Origin: Nevskia sp.
Lineage (GTDB): Bacteria > Pseudomonadota > Gammaproteobacteria > Nevskiales > Nevskiaceae
Direction: 5' to 3'
NCBI GenBank assembly: GCA_021732745.1
Contig: JAKFUK010000001.1
Span: forward strand, 570,931-634,930
DNA: 64,000 nucleotides
Shown here: piece after piece, positions 17,389 to 26,417 of the stretch
How positions within the stretch are numbered: the first letter of the stretch is position 1
How the letters are laid out: each line of letters opens with the position of its first letter
The notes under the pieces: model-generated
What the model saw: only the letters and a program-made list of their open reading frames with translations
The model's database searches: none
Told to the model about the DNA's origin: nothing
Program-made: the position numbers and the translations under genes

Positions 17389-18495
17389 ATGAACAACAGC
17401 AGCAACACGCAGGCGACGAATAGCGACAAACAGGCTGGGCACCTGGCGACGCTGGCGCTGGGCGCGCTGGCCTGTGTGTCGGCACTGCTGTCGACACCGG
17501 CCAAGGCCGCCGACATCAAGCTGCCGCCGGTCTCGGTCGGTGCCGGCATCCGCACGCAGTTCGAAAGCACCAATCCGAGCGGCGGCGGCAATACCGTCAA
17601 CGACTTCAATCTGAACAACGCCCGAATCTATCTGGGCGGCTCGGTGACCGAGAACATCAAGCTGATGTTCAACACCGACTACTCCAGTGCCAGCAGCGAC
17701 TTGCAGGTGATCGACGCCGTTGCCCGCTTCGAGTTCAGCGACCAGTTCAACATCTGGGCCGGCCGCTTCCTGCCGCCGTCGGACCGCGCCAACCTCTACG
17801 GCCCGTTCTACGCCAGCAACTGGAACGTGTACGAAGACGGCGTGCAGGACGGCTATCCCTTCATCGTCCAGGGTCGTCAGAACGGTCTGGCCTATTTCGG
17901 CACCTTCGGCATTGCCAAGGTTTCCTTCGGCTTGTTCGACGCACCCGGCACGCTCGGCGAAGGAGAAGTGCTGACCAGCGGCCGCGTGCAGCTCAATTTC
18001 TGGGACGCCGAACCGGGCTACTACCTGAACGGCACCTATTACGGCGAGAAGGACCTGTTGTCGGTCGGTGTCGCTGGCCAGACCTCCGCAGGCCAGCACG
18101 CCTACACGCTCGATACGCTCCTGGAAAAGAAGCTGCCGAATGGCGGTGTGGTGACCCTGGAAGGCGAGCTGTCGCGCTACGACGAACTCGGCGGCTACGG
18201 CGGTATCGACGGAACCTACATCGACTCCAATGGCTGGTACGCACTCGGTGCCTATCTGTTCCCGCAGAAGCTCGGCATCGGCAAGGTGCAACTGCTCGGC
18301 AAGTACGGTGCCGCGCGCTTCAACGACACTTCCGGCCCGCTGCCGGAATACGAGCAGACGACCTTGGAATTCAATGTCAACTATCTGATCAAGACCTTCG
18401 ACGCGCGTCTGAGCCTGTTCTTCAAGAGCACGGAACTCGACGCCGGCCTGCCGGACACCACCCAGATCGGCCTCGGCCTGCAGCTCCAGATCTGA
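17389..18495 (+). CDS. Outer-membrane porin preceding the urea ABC transporter
   Basis: The 368-residue protein begins with a long signal peptide (MNNSSNTQATNSDKQAG, hydrophobic core, TPAKAAD). Barrel strands follow in the style of phosphate-selective/FmdC-like porins: the N-terminal strand VSVGAGIRTQFE, NLNNARIYLGGSVTENIKLMFNTDY, FNIWAGRFLPPSDRANLYGP, and an amphipathic last strand TTQIGLGLQLQI. AGGGG about 8 bases before the ATG supports the start at 17389; the frame is open further upstream into the regulator gene but that part is a shadow. It sits 65 bases before urtA and after the two-component system, so passage of urea or short amides across the outer membrane is likely. The substrate is inferred from context. 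Confidence 0.8.
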   Translation: MNNSSNTQATNSDKQAGHLATLALGALACVSALLSTPAKAADIKLPPVSVGAGIRTQFESTNPSGGGNTVNDFNLNNARIYLGGSVTENIKLMFNTDYSSASSDLQVIDAVARFEFSDQFNIWAGRFLPPSDRANLYGPFYASNWNVYEDGVQDGYPFIVQGRQNGLAYFGTFGIAKVSFGLFDAPGTLGEGEVLTSGRVQLNFWDAEPGYYLNGTYYGEKDLLSVGVAGQTSAGQHAYTLDTLLEKKLPNGGVVTLEGELSRYDELGGYGGIDGTYIDSNGWYALGAYLFPQKLGIGKVQLLGKYGAARFNDTSGPLPEYEQTTLEFNVNYLIKTFDARLSLFFKSTELDAGLPDTTQIGLGLQLQI

Positions 18496-18560
18496 AGTTT
18501 CAATGCTCCACTCCATTTCGCACAACGTCACGCTCCATCACGCAACAAGAGGATGAACCG

Positions 18561-19832
18561 ATGAAGATGAATCCGATGAAGACCGCGCTGCTGGCCGTTG
18601 CCGCAGCCCTGAGTTTCTCCGCGCAGGCCGCCGACGACACCATCAAGGTCGGCGTGCTGCATTCGCTGTCCGGCACGCTGGCGATTTCCGAAGTGACGCT
18701 GAAGGACACGGTCCTGATGCTGATCGAGGAACAGAACAAGAAGGGCGGCATCCTCGGCAAGAAGCTCGAAGCCGTTGTGGTCGATCCAGCCTCGAACTGG
18801 CCGCTGTTCGCGGAAAAAGCCTCCGAACTGATCGACAAGAACAAGGTCTCGGTGGTATTCGGCTGCTGGACCTCGGTGTCGCGCAAATCGGTGCTGCCGG
18901 TGTTCGAGAAATCCAATTCGCTGCTCTTCTATCCAGTGCAGTACGAAGGCGAAGAGTCGTCGAAGAACGTGATCTACACCGGTGCCGCCCCGAACCAGCA
19001 GGCGATCCCGGCGGTGGATTACCTGATGAAGGATCTCGGTGTGAAGCGCTGGGTGCTCGAAGGCACGGACTACGTCTATCCACGCACTACCAACAAGATT
19101 CTCGAGGCTTACCTGAAAGCCAAGGGCGTGGCGGCCAGCGATATTCTCGTCAACTACACGCCATTCGGTTTCAGCGACTGGACCAGCGAAGTGTCGAAGA
19201 TCAAGGCCTTCGGTTCGGCGGGCAAGAAAACGGCCGTGGTTTCCACCATCAACGGCGACGCCAATGTTCCGTTCTACAAGGAACTCGGCAACCAGAAGAT
19301 TTCGGCCGAAGACATTCCGGTGATCGCGTTCTCGGTGGGCGAAGAGGAATTGTCCGGCATCGATACCAAGCCGTTGGTCGGCCATCTCGCCGCCTGGAAC
19401 TACTTCGAGAGCGTCAAGGCCCCGGCCAACACCGCGTTCATCAAGGCCTGGAAGCGCTACATCAAGAACGACAAGCGCACCACCAACGATCCGATGGAAG
19501 CAACCTACATCGGCTTCAACCTGTGGGTGAAGGCAGTCGAGAAAGCCAAGACCACCGACACCGCCAAGGTCATCGATGCCCTGCCCGGTCTGGAAGTGCC
19601 GAACCTCACCGGCGGCACCGCCAAGCTGCTGCCGAATCACCACATCACCAAGCCGGTCTACATCGGCGAAATCAAGGAAGACGGCCAGTTCGAAACCGTA
19701 TGGCAGACCAAGGGCACGGTGCCGGGCGACGCCTGGTCCGACTTCCTCGACGGCTCGAAGGACCTGGAGTCCGACTGGGTGACGCTGAAGTGCGGCAACT
19801 ACAACACCAAGGCGAAGAAGTGCTCGAACTGA
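18561..19832 (+). CDS. urtA: Urea ABC transporter, substrate-binding protein UrtA
   Basis: The periplasmic binding protein has 423 residues with signal peptide MKMNPMKTALLAVAAALSF...AQAADD. Characteristic UrtA blocks are visible: IKVGVLHSLSGTLAISE at the mature N-terminus, VFGCWTSVSRKSVLPVFE, LLFYPVQYEGEESS, and FLDGSKDLESDW near the C-terminus. It delivers urea (and possibly short amides) to the UrtBC channel. AAGAGGA lies about 7 bases before the ATG. It is separated from urtB by 350 bases containing a large repeat and a strong GC hairpin, a common way to keep the binding protein in excess over the membrane components. Confidence 0.95.
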   Translation: MKMNPMKTALLAVAAALSFSAQAADDTIKVGVLHSLSGTLAISEVTLKDTVLMLIEEQNKKGGILGKKLEAVVVDPASNWPLFAEKASELIDKNKVSVVFGCWTSVSRKSVLPVFEKSNSLLFYPVQYEGEESSKNVIYTGAAPNQQAIPAVDYLMKDLGVKRWVLEGTDYVYPRTTNKILEAYLKAKGVAASDILVNYTPFGFSDWTSEVSKIKAFGSAGKKTAVVSTINGDANVPFYKELGNQKISAEDIPVIAFSVGEEELSGIDTKPLVGHLAAWNYFESVKAPANTAFIKAWKRYIKNDKRTTNDPMEATYIGFNLWVKAVEKAKTTDTAKVIDALPGLEVPNLTGGTAKLLPNHHITKPVYIGEIKEDGQFETVWQTKGTVPGDAWSDFLDGSKDLESDWVTLKCGNYNTKAKKCSN

Positions 19833-19860
19833 GCGTTTGCGCCTGAAGCGACAACTTTGC

Positions 19861-20055
19861 TCACGCGGATCGAGTGGCATGCCGCGAGGGCAAAGACGCA
19901 GAGAACAGCAAAAGCCTTGGATCGTAGGTCGGCAATCCTTTGCCGACGCGCCCCTTCCCCCGGGGCCGCGTCGGCGGCAAGGGATTGCCGCCCTACTGGG
20001 CATCCGCTTTTTCTCGCTTTGGCTTTTCTCTGCGATCTCAGCGTTCTCCGCGTGA
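19861..20055. repeat. Long CGCGGAGA-type hairpin with a GTAG REP pair nested in its loop
   Basis: The left arm starts TCACGCGGA and contains AAAGACGCAGAGAACAGCAAAAGCC. The right arm mirrors it with GGCTTTTCTCTGCGATC and ends TCCGCGTGA. A complete GTAGGTCGGCAATCC...GGGATTGCCGCCCTAC pair (19924-19996) sits inside, as if one repeat inserted into another. It occupies most of the urtA-urtB gap. Confidence 0.8.
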
Positions 20056-20103
20056 GAACCGTTTTTTGCATTACCGAGCAAGCAGCACCGCAGCAGGGGC
20101 AAT

Positions 20104-20134
20104 GCTCCGGGCCGGAAATGGCCCGGCCCGGAGC
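20104..20134 (+). terminator. Intercistronic GC hairpin between urtA and urtB
   Basis: GCTCCGGGCCGG pairs with CCGGCCCGGAGC around a short loop, followed by TTGCTTTG rather than a clean T-run. It could act as a partial terminator or as a 3' stabiliser of the urtA message. Confidence 0.5.
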
Positions 20135-20182
20135 TTGCTTTGCAACCTACGACTGCACCCCCCATTCCCGGAGGCGTTCGCG

Positions 20183-21868
20183 ATGATTCATCTCATGGCA
20201 TCAACGCGACGATGCCTGCTGGCGGCATTGATCGCAGCGAGCCTGCCGCTGCATGCACAGGAACCCGCAGCCGAAACAACGGCTGAGGCGAGCGCCGAAG
20301 TCGTTCCCGCTGCACCCACCACCTTCCCCGATGTGCTGCGCGCGCTCGGCGGCGCATCATTGAGCGAGCGCTCAGCCCTGCTCGATGCCCTGCTGGCCGC
20401 CAAGCATCCGAACACGGCCGCGGTGCTCAAGGCCTGGCTCGACGATCACCTGCATGTCCGCGATGCCGACGGTGCGGTGTTCATCACGGCTGAAACTGAC
20501 GCCGGCAATGAAAGTACCTTTGGCCTGACCGACCCGGTGACGCTCGCTGCATCCGGCCCCGAACCGGCCGAAGGCTTCAGCAAGGTCGGCTCCAACAATT
20601 CACTGCGCAAGCTGCTGCGCAGCGCCCTGGCCTCATTCACCTTGGGCAGCCCGGACGCCGACGTGCGTCTGGGCGCAGTCAAGGAAATGCTCCGCGCACC
20701 GGACGAAGCCACGCTCGCCATGCTGCGCGAACGCCGCGCCACCGAGACCGACGCCGCCGTGCAAAGCGCGATCGACGCCGGCCTCGCCTACGCCGATCTG
20801 ACCTCGGACAAGGCCGATACCCGGCTTGCCGCCGTCAAGGTGCTGAGCGGCTCGCTGGCCGGCGAAACCATCGCCAAGCTCGAAGCGCTGCGCGATGCCG
20901 CCAACGAGCCGGACGAGCGGGTGCGCTCGGCGGCATCGGTCGCGATCTCGTCGATCAGCTTCAAGCGCACGCTGTATTCGAGCATCGAAACGCTGTTCTT
21001 CGGCCTGAGCCTCGGTTCGGTGCTGGTGCTGGCGGCCATTGGTCTGGCGATCACCTTCGGCGTCATGGGCGTGATCAACATGGCGCACGGCGAGCTGATG
21101 ATGATCGGGGCCTACACCGCCTACGTCGTGCAACTGCTGATGCCGAATCAGCTCGCGGCGTCGATCCTGATCTCGATTCCGGCGGCGTTTGTCGTGTCCG
21201 GGCTGGTCGGCATCGCCATCGAACGCGGCGTGGTCAAGCATCTGTACGGCCGGCCGCTGGAAACGCTGCTGGCGACCTTCGGAATCAGCCTGATCCTCCA
21301 GCAGGTGGTGCGCTCGATCTTCTCGCCGCTGAATCGCTCGGTGGCGACACCGGAATTCATGAGCGGCCAGTGGGTGATCAACGACGCGCTGTCGCTGACC
21401 CGGAACCGCATCTACATCGTGCTGTTCACGCTGGTGGTGTTCGCCGCCCTGCAATTGATCCTGCGCCGCACCTCGCTGGGGCTTAACGTCCGCGCCGTGT
21501 CGCAGAACCGGGCAATGGCGCGTTCGATGGGCATCAATTCGGATCGCGTCGATGCCATCACTTTCGGGCTCGGCTCCGGCATCGCCGGTGTCGCCGGTGT
21601 GGCGCTGTCACAGCTGACCAATGTCGGCCCGAACCTCGGCCAGAGCTACATCATCGATTCGTTCATGGTGGTGGTCTTCGGCGGCGTCGGAAACCTGTGG
21701 GGCACGCTGATCGGCGGCATGACTTTGGGCGTCGCCGGCAAGCTGCTCGAACCGGCAGTCGGTGCCGTGATGGCCAAGATCGCGATGCTGGTGTTCATCA
21801 TCCTGTTCATCCAGCGACGCAAGCAGGGCCTGTTCCCGCAGAAAGGCCGCGCGGCGGAGGGCCATTGA
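20183..21868 (+). CDS. urtB: Urea ABC transporter permease UrtB
   Basis: The product is 561 residues. As in other UrtB proteins, a signal-peptide-like start (MIHLMASTRRCLLAALIAAS) and a roughly 250-residue periplasmic helical-repeat extension (LGAVKEMLRAPDEATLAMLRE, TRLAAVKVLSGSLAG) precede the LivH-type permease domain, which begins near LFFGLSLGSVLVLAAIGLAI. The permease signature EAA-like region is FGLGSGIAGVAGVALSQLTNVGP. GGAGG about 9 bases upstream selects the ATG at 20183 over open sequence further upstream. Its last codon overlaps the urtC start (TGATG), indicating translational coupling. Confidence 0.93.
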   Translation: MIHLMASTRRCLLAALIAASLPLHAQEPAAETTAEASAEVVPAAPTTFPDVLRALGGASLSERSALLDALLAAKHPNTAAVLKAWLDDHLHVRDADGAVFITAETDAGNESTFGLTDPVTLAASGPEPAEGFSKVGSNNSLRKLLRSALASFTLGSPDADVRLGAVKEMLRAPDEATLAMLRERRATETDAAVQSAIDAGLAYADLTSDKADTRLAAVKVLSGSLAGETIAKLEALRDAANEPDERVRSAASVAISSISFKRTLYSSIETLFFGLSLGSVLVLAAIGLAITFGVMGVINMAHGELMMIGAYTAYVVQLLMPNQLAASILISIPAAFVVSGLVGIAIERGVVKHLYGRPLETLLATFGISLILQQVVRSIFSPLNRSVATPEFMSGQWVINDALSLTRNRIYIVLFTLVVFAALQLILRRTSLGLNVRAVSQNRAMARSMGINSDRVDAITFGLGSGIAGVAGVALSQLTNVGPNLGQSYIIDSFMVVVFGGVGNLWGTLIGGMTLGVAGKLLEPAVGAVMAKIAMLVFIILFIQRRKQGLFPQKGRAAEGH

Positions 21869-22971
21869 TGAAAAACCAGTCTCTCTTGTTATCGGCCCTG
21901 AAAGCCGACCGCGGCGGCCAGGTGCTGCTCGGCCTGCTCGCCATCGCCGCCGTCGCCGTGCCGGTGTTCAACCTGCTGGTGCCGGAAAGCAGCTTCTTCC
22001 ACCTGTCGACCTACACGGTCACCCTGTTCGGCAAGTACCTCTGCTACGGCCTGCTGGCGATCGCCGTCGATCTGGTCTGGGGCTATTGCGGGATTCTGAG
22101 CCTGGGTCACACGGCGTTCTTCGCGCTCGGCGGCTATGCGATCGGCATGTATCTGATGCGCCAGATCGGCCCGCGCGGCGTCTACGGCGACCCGATCCTG
22201 CCGGACTTTATGGTGTTCCTGAACTGGAAGGAACTGCCGTGGTTCTGGGAGGGCATGAACCACTTTCCGGTGGCGATGCTGATGGTGGTGCTGGTGCCGG
22301 GCCTGCTGGCGCTCGGCTTCGGCTGGCTGGCGTTCCGCTCGCGGGTCACCGGCGTCTACCTGTCGATCATGACCCAGGCGCTGACCTTCGCGCTGCTGCT
22401 GGCCTTCTTCCGCAACGAGATGGGCTTCGGCGGCAACAACGGCCTGACCGATTTCAAGGAACTGCTCGGCTTCGATCTGAAGACGCCGGGGATGAGAGTC
22501 GCGCTGTTCATCACCACGGTGATCGCGCTGGCGGTGGGCTACATCGGCTGCCGCTACGTGATCGCATCACGACTCGGAAGAGTCGTGCAGGCGGTGCGTG
22601 ATGCCGAAGGTCGCACCCGCTTCATCGGCTACAAAGTGGAGTCCTACAAGCTGTGGATCTGGGTGTTCTCGGCCGCGCTCGCCGGTATCGCCGGTGCTTT
22701 GTATGTGCCGCAGGTCGGCATCATCAACCCGGGCGAGTTCGCGCCGATCAACTCGATCGAAGTGGTGATCTGGGTGGCGGTCGGCGGTCGCGGCACGCTT
22801 TACGGCGCAGTGGCCGGCGCGGTGCTGGTCAACTACGCGAAGACCTGGTTCACCGCCGCGTTCCCGGAAATCTGGCTGTATGCGCTGGGCGCGCTGTTCG
22901 TCGGCGCGACCTTGTTCCTGCCGAAGGGCGTTGTCGGCCTCATCCCTGCCCGCAAGGTGAAAACCGCATGA
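21868..22971 (+). CDS. urtC: Urea ABC transporter permease UrtC
   Basis: This 367-residue LivM-type inner-membrane permease has about ten hydrophobic segments. Typical UrtC stretches include GYCGILSLGHTAFFALGGYAIGMYLMRQIG, NNGLTDFKELLGFDL and IWVFSAALAGIAGALYVPQVGIINP near the C-terminus. It pairs with UrtB to form the channel. The start overlaps the urtB stop, and its own TGA overlaps the ATG of urtD, so urtB-urtC-urtD are translationally coupled. Confidence 0.94.
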   Translation: MKNQSLLLSALKADRGGQVLLGLLAIAAVAVPVFNLLVPESSFFHLSTYTVTLFGKYLCYGLLAIAVDLVWGYCGILSLGHTAFFALGGYAIGMYLMRQIGPRGVYGDPILPDFMVFLNWKELPWFWEGMNHFPVAMLMVVLVPGLLALGFGWLAFRSRVTGVYLSIMTQALTFALLLAFFRNEMGFGGNNGLTDFKELLGFDLKTPGMRVALFITTVIALAVGYIGCRYVIASRLGRVVQAVRDAEGRTRFIGYKVESYKLWIWVFSAALAGIAGALYVPQVGIINPGEFAPINSIEVVIWVAVGGRGTLYGAVAGAVLVNYAKTWFTAAFPEIWLYALGALFVGATLFLPKGVVGLIPARKVKTA

Positions 22972-23801
22972 GCACCTCGCCAGCAACGACAGGCCCGGTC
23001 GGCCTGCGCACCAAGCCCACTGGCAAGCGGCGCAGCACCAATGCGCCGAGCCCGGACCTGAGCCACAACATCATCCTGTACGTCGAAGGCGTGACCAAAA
23101 GCTTCGACGGCTTCAAGGCGCTGAACGATCTGTCGATCTACATCGAGACCGGCGAGCTGCGCTGCATCATCGGCCCGAACGGTGCCGGCAAGACCACGAT
23201 GATGGATGTGATCACCGGCAAGACCACGCCGGATACTGGCTCGGTCTGGTTCGGCCAGACCATTGACCTGCTCGGCCTCACCGAGCCGGAAATCGCCCAG
23301 GCCGGCATCGGCCGCAAGTTCCAGAAGCCGACCGTGTTTCCCGAGCACAGCGTGTTCGAGAACCTCGAACTGGCGATGGCCTGCGACAAGTCGGTGTGGA
23401 AGATTTTGTTTGCGAAGCTCAATGCCTTGCAGCGCGAACGGATTGATGAGGTGCTCGGCATCATCGGCCTCAAGGATCAGCGCTTCGGCAAGGCGGGTGC
23501 GCTGTCCCACGGCCAGAAGCAGTGGCTGGAGATCGGCATGCTGCTGATGCAGGACCCGCTGGTGCTGCTGGTCGACGAACCGGTGGCCGGCATGACGCCG
23601 CAGGAAACCGAGCGCACCGCCGAGTTGCTGGTCAGCCTGGCCGGCAAGCATTCGGTGGTGGTGGTCGAACACGACATGAACTTCGTCCGTTCCATCGCCC
23701 GCAAGGTGACCGTGCTGCACGAAGGCCATGTGCTCGCCGAAGGCTCGATGGACGAGGTGCAGAACGATCCGCAGGTGAAGCGCGTGTATCTCGGCGAATG
23801 A
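22968..23801 (+). CDS. urtD: Urea ABC transporter ATP-binding protein UrtD
   Basis: The LivG-type ATPase has 277 residues. A poorly conserved N-terminal tail of about 35 residues precedes the nucleotide-binding domain. Walker A is GPNGAGKTT, the Q-loop/family motif is GIGRKFQKPTVFPEHSVFENL, the signature is LSHGQKQWLE, Walker B is LVLLVDEPVAGM and the switch His lies in VVVVEHDMNFV. PVAGMTPQETERTAELL after Walker B is typical of UrtD. The start overlaps the urtC stop and urtE begins 10 bases after the stop. Confidence 0.94.
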   Translation: MSTSPATTGPVGLRTKPTGKRRSTNAPSPDLSHNIILYVEGVTKSFDGFKALNDLSIYIETGELRCIIGPNGAGKTTMMDVITGKTTPDTGSVWFGQTIDLLGLTEPEIAQAGIGRKFQKPTVFPEHSVFENLELAMACDKSVWKILFAKLNALQRERIDEVLGIIGLKDQRFGKAGALSHGQKQWLEIGMLLMQDPLVLLVDEPVAGMTPQETERTAELLVSLAGKHSVVVVEHDMNFVRSIARKVTVLHEGHVLAEGSMDEVQNDPQVKRVYLGE

Positions 23802-23811
23802 GGGCGGAACG

Positions 23812-24531
23812 ATGAGCGATTCGATGGTGAAGATCAGCGGCCTCAACCAGCTCTACGGCGGCAGCCACACGCTGTGGGATCTCGATGTCGATGTCCCCAA
23901 GGGTTCCCGCATGTGCCTGATGGGCCGCAACGGCATGGGCAAGACGACGATGCTCAAGTGCCTGATGGGCCTGATTCCGACCGCTTCAGGAAGCATCGAA
24001 TACGACGGCGGCAAGGAACTGCGCGGTGTCGCCGCCGACAAGCGCGCCGGCATGGGCATCGGCTATGTGCCGCAGGGCCGCGACATCTTTTCGCAGCTCA
24101 CCGTCGAGGAAAACCTGCGAGTCGGCCTTGAAGCGCGCGGTCTGAAATCATTGAGGAAGAAGGAGCTGATGGACTACGTCCACAGCCTGTTTCCGGTGTT
24201 GAAACAGATGAGCACGCGGCGCGGCGGTGACTTGTCCGGCGGCCAGCAGCAGCAGCTGGCGATCGGCCGCGCGCTGACCCTGGAGCCGAAGCTGCTGATC
24301 CTCGACGAGCCCTGCGAAGGCATCCAGCCGAACATCGTCGCCGACATCGGCGACCTGATCCTCAAGCTCAACAAGGACCTCGGCATGACCGTGCTGCTGG
24401 TCGAACAGAAGCTGCCGTTCGCACGCCGCGTGGCCAGCGATTTCGTGATCCTCGACAAGGGCCGCGCGGTTGCAAAAGGGGCGATCGGCGAGCTGACCGA
24501 TGAGCTGGTGAAGAAGCATCTGACGGTGTGA
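23812..24531 (+). CDS. urtE: Urea ABC transporter ATP-binding protein UrtE
   Basis: The LivF-type ATPase has 239 residues. Walker A is GRNGMGKTT, the signature is LSGGQQQQLAIGRAL, Walker B is LLILDEPCEGIQP and the switch region is VLLVEQKLPFARRVASDF. DEPCEGIQPNIV is a hallmark of UrtE relative to other LivF proteins. It completes the transporter, and the urea-uptake genes end here. The next genes are a toxin-antitoxin pair inserted before ureD. Confidence 0.94.
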   Translation: MSDSMVKISGLNQLYGGSHTLWDLDVDVPKGSRMCLMGRNGMGKTTMLKCLMGLIPTASGSIEYDGGKELRGVAADKRAGMGIGYVPQGRDIFSQLTVEENLRVGLEARGLKSLRKKELMDYVHSLFPVLKQMSTRRGGDLSGGQQQQLAIGRALTLEPKLLILDEPCEGIQPNIVADIGDLILKLNKDLGMTVLLVEQKLPFARRVASDFVILDKGRAVAKGAIGELTDELVKKHLTV

Positions 24532-24576
24532 AAACAGCCGAAGGCAATCAGGCAAAGGTCGGCGTATGCTTTCGCC

Positions 24577-24798
24577 ATGAGCTCGCTCAACCTCGAATCC
24601 GTGTTGCAAATGCCGGTCGACGAACGCATTCGCATCGTCGAAGCGATCTGGGACAGCGTCGCCCGGGAGCCGGCACATGTCGGCCTTGAACCCTGGCAGG
24701 CCGAGGAATTGGACCGCCGCATCGCTGATTTCGAGGCGACCCCCGATGAAGGCCTGCCCTGGGATGAAGTCAAACGGCGGATTCTCGGCACGCCGTGA
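24577..24798 (+). CDS. Addiction-module antitoxin (Unstab_antitox family)
   Basis: The 73-residue acidic protein matches the putative addiction-module component family (TIGR02574/PF09720 type). Its N-terminal segment includes VLQMPVDERIRIVEAIWDSVA, followed by ELDRRIADFEATPDEGLPWDEVKRRI, the typical C-terminal toxin-binding motif. The stop codon overlaps the GTG start of the following toxin gene, the usual antitoxin-first coupling. It lies 45 bases after urtE, inside the urea cluster. Confidence 0.88.
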   Translation: MSSLNLESVLQMPVDERIRIVEAIWDSVAREPAHVGLEPWQAEELDRRIADFEATPDEGLPWDEVKRRILGTP

Positions 24799-25097
24799 AC
24801 CAGCGGCTGGTCTTCCGAGCCAGTGCGCTTTCGGACATCGACCATGCTTACCGCTTGTATGAAGACCAGCAGCCGGGCCTTGGTGCCTCGTTCATGGCTG
24901 CCGTTGAACAGGCGATCGCCCGCATCGAGCAAAACCCGCAGCAGCACGCTCGCATTCGCGGCCTGGTGCGTCGGGCGATTCTTCAGCGCTTCCCTTATTC
25001 GATCTTCTACATCAGCCATCACGATCGACTGTCCGCGATCGCGGTCATGCATCAGGCGCGGCATCCGTCGCGCTGGCGCATTGGCAAGGCGGGATAG
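24795..25097 (+). CDS. RelE/ParE-family toxin
   Basis: The 100-residue basic protein has the RelE/ParE fold pattern: LVFRASALSDIDHAYRLYEDQQPGLGASF at the start, a central AIARIEQNPQQHARI helix, RRAILQRFPYSIFYI and the C-terminal strand AVMHQARHPSRWR. The last block is typical of ParE-type toxins paired with Unstab_antitox proteins. Translation starts at GTG 24795 inside GTGA shared with the antitoxin stop. Gyrase poisoning or mRNA cleavage are both known for the superfamily; I cannot tell which applies. Confidence 0.88.
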   Translation: MNQRLVFRASALSDIDHAYRLYEDQQPGLGASFMAAVEQAIARIEQNPQQHARIRGLVRRAILQRFPYSIFYISHHDRLSAIAVMHQARHPSRWRIGKAG

Positions 25098-25105
25098 TTC
25101 TGCAT

Positions 25106-25134
25106 GGTGGGCAGGTGAAGCTTGCCCACCCTAC
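25106..25134. repeat. GTGGGCA/TGCCCAC palindrome ending in CCCTAC
   Basis: TGGTGGGCAGGTGAAGCTTGCCCACCCTAC forms a stem directly in front of ureD, close to its ribosome-binding region. Related stems are at 36988-37173 and 51232-51256. Confidence 0.75.
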
Positions 25135-25142
25135 GAATTGCC

Positions 25143-25997
25143 ATGACGGCCGCGATTCCGGAATCGACGCTGCCGCAGGCCAATCGCGGCTGGCAGGCCG
25201 AACTTGAGCTTGGCTTCGTCGGTGGCGCAGCACGCACCACCCTCGCCCATCGTCGCCATCTCGGTCCGCTGCGGGTGCAGCGGCCGTTCTACCCGGACGG
25301 CCCGGTGTGCAACGTCTATATCGTCCATCCGCCGGGTGGCGTGGTCGGTGGTGATCGGCTGGACCTGCGCTTCAACGCCAGCGCTGGCGCGCAGGTTTTG
25401 CTGACGACGCCGGCAGCCGGCAAGTTCTATCGCAGCGCCGGGGCCGAGGCGCGGCAACGGATCGAGATGCGGATCAGCGAAGCATCCAGCCTCGAATGGC
25501 TGCCGCAGGAGACCATCCACTATCCCGGGGCGTTGGTGCGCCAGCAGACCATCGTCAAGCTCGACGCCGGTTCACGCTTCATCGGCTGGGATCTGGCCGC
25601 TTACGGACTGGCCACGCGCAACGAGCCTTTCGACAGTGGCCGCATCGCCCAAGGCTTCGAGCTGTGGCGCGGCGAGCGGCCGTTGCTGCTTGATCATCTG
25701 CAACTGCGCGGCGGCAGCGCCGCCTTCGCCGGCCGCTGGGGCCTCGATGGCGCAACCGCACTCGGCACGTTTGTCGCATGCCCGGCAACGGCTGATGACG
25801 TGAGCGCAGCGCGGGCCGCAGTCGAGTCGATCAGCGAAGTGACGGTCGGTTTGAGTCTGGTCGACGGCGTGCTGGTCGGCCGGGTGCTGGCCCGGCAGAC
25901 TGATGCGGCGATGCGAACGCTGCTGGCACTGTGGCGAACGCTGAGGCCACGCTTGATGCAACGCGATGCAGTGCTGCCGCGCATCTGGGCAACGTGA
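25143..25997 (+). CDS. ureD: Urease accessory protein UreD (UreH)
   Basis: The product is 284 residues. UreD family blocks are visible: NVYIVHPPGGVVGGDRLDL, LLTTPAAGKFYRS, LEWLPQETIHYPGA and GWDLAAYGLATRNEPF. UreD is the first scaffold to bind the urease apoenzyme, with UreF and UreG, during nickel insertion. I place the start at ATG 25143 (MTAAIPES) because the open frame upstream lies in a palindromic repeat. No clear Shine-Dalgarno is seen. ureA follows after a REP pair. Confidence 0.93.
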   Translation: MTAAIPESTLPQANRGWQAELELGFVGGAARTTLAHRRHLGPLRVQRPFYPDGPVCNVYIVHPPGGVVGGDRLDLRFNASAGAQVLLTTPAAGKFYRSAGAEARQRIEMRISEASSLEWLPQETIHYPGALVRQQTIVKLDAGSRFIGWDLAAYGLATRNEPFDSGRIAQGFELWRGERPLLLDHLQLRGGSAAFAGRWGLDGATALGTFVACPATADDVSAARAAVESISEVTVGLSLVDGVLVGRVLARQTDAAMRTLLALWRTLRPRLMQRDAVLPRIWAT

Positions 25998-26007
25998 ATC
26001 AAAACCC

Positions 26008-26076
26008 GTAGGTCCGGATTCATCCGGACAACGGTGGACGACGGGCGGCGCGATGTCCGGATGAATCCGGACCTAC
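26008..26076. repeat. GTAG-headed REP pair between ureD and ureA
   Basis: Inverted copies of GTAGGTCCGGATTCATCCGGAC with a GC-rich centre; same family as 10100, 12782 and 29920. Confidence 0.9.
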
Positions 26077-26106
26077 GAGAAACATGAATTCGAGCAACGG
26101 TGCGAA

Positions 26107-26409
26107 ATGGAACTGAGTCCCCGCGAGAAGGACAAGATGCTGATCTTCACCGCCGGCCTGGTCGCCGAACGGCGCAAGGCGCGTGGCGTGAAGCTGAACT
26201 ACCCGGAGGCCGTTGCCTACATCTCGGCGGCGATCCTCGAAGGCGCGCGCGACGGCCGCAGCGTGGCCGAGCTGATGAGCTACGGCACCACGCTGCTGAG
26301 CCGCGCCGACGTGATGGACGGCATCCCTGAAATGATTCCGGACGTGCAGGTCGAGGCGACCTTCCCGGACGGCACCAAGCTGGTCACCGTCCACAACCCG
26401 ATTCCCTGA
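26107..26409 (+). CDS. ureA: Urease gamma subunit
   Basis: The 100-residue protein is the full-length small gamma subunit. Conserved blocks are [44 protein letters not shown] and the C-terminal VTVHNPIP. With UreB and UreC it forms the (alpha-beta-gamma)3 urease that hydrolyses urea to ammonia and carbamate in the cytoplasm. ureB follows after 8 bases, so the two are coupled. It is separated from ureD by a REP pair. Confidence 0.96.
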   Translation: MELSPREKDKMLIFTAGLVAERRKARGVKLNYPEAVAYISAAILEGARDGRSVAELMSYGTTLLSRADVMDGIPEMIPDVQVEATFPDGTKLVTVHNPIP

Positions 26410-26417
26410 GCGCGCCC

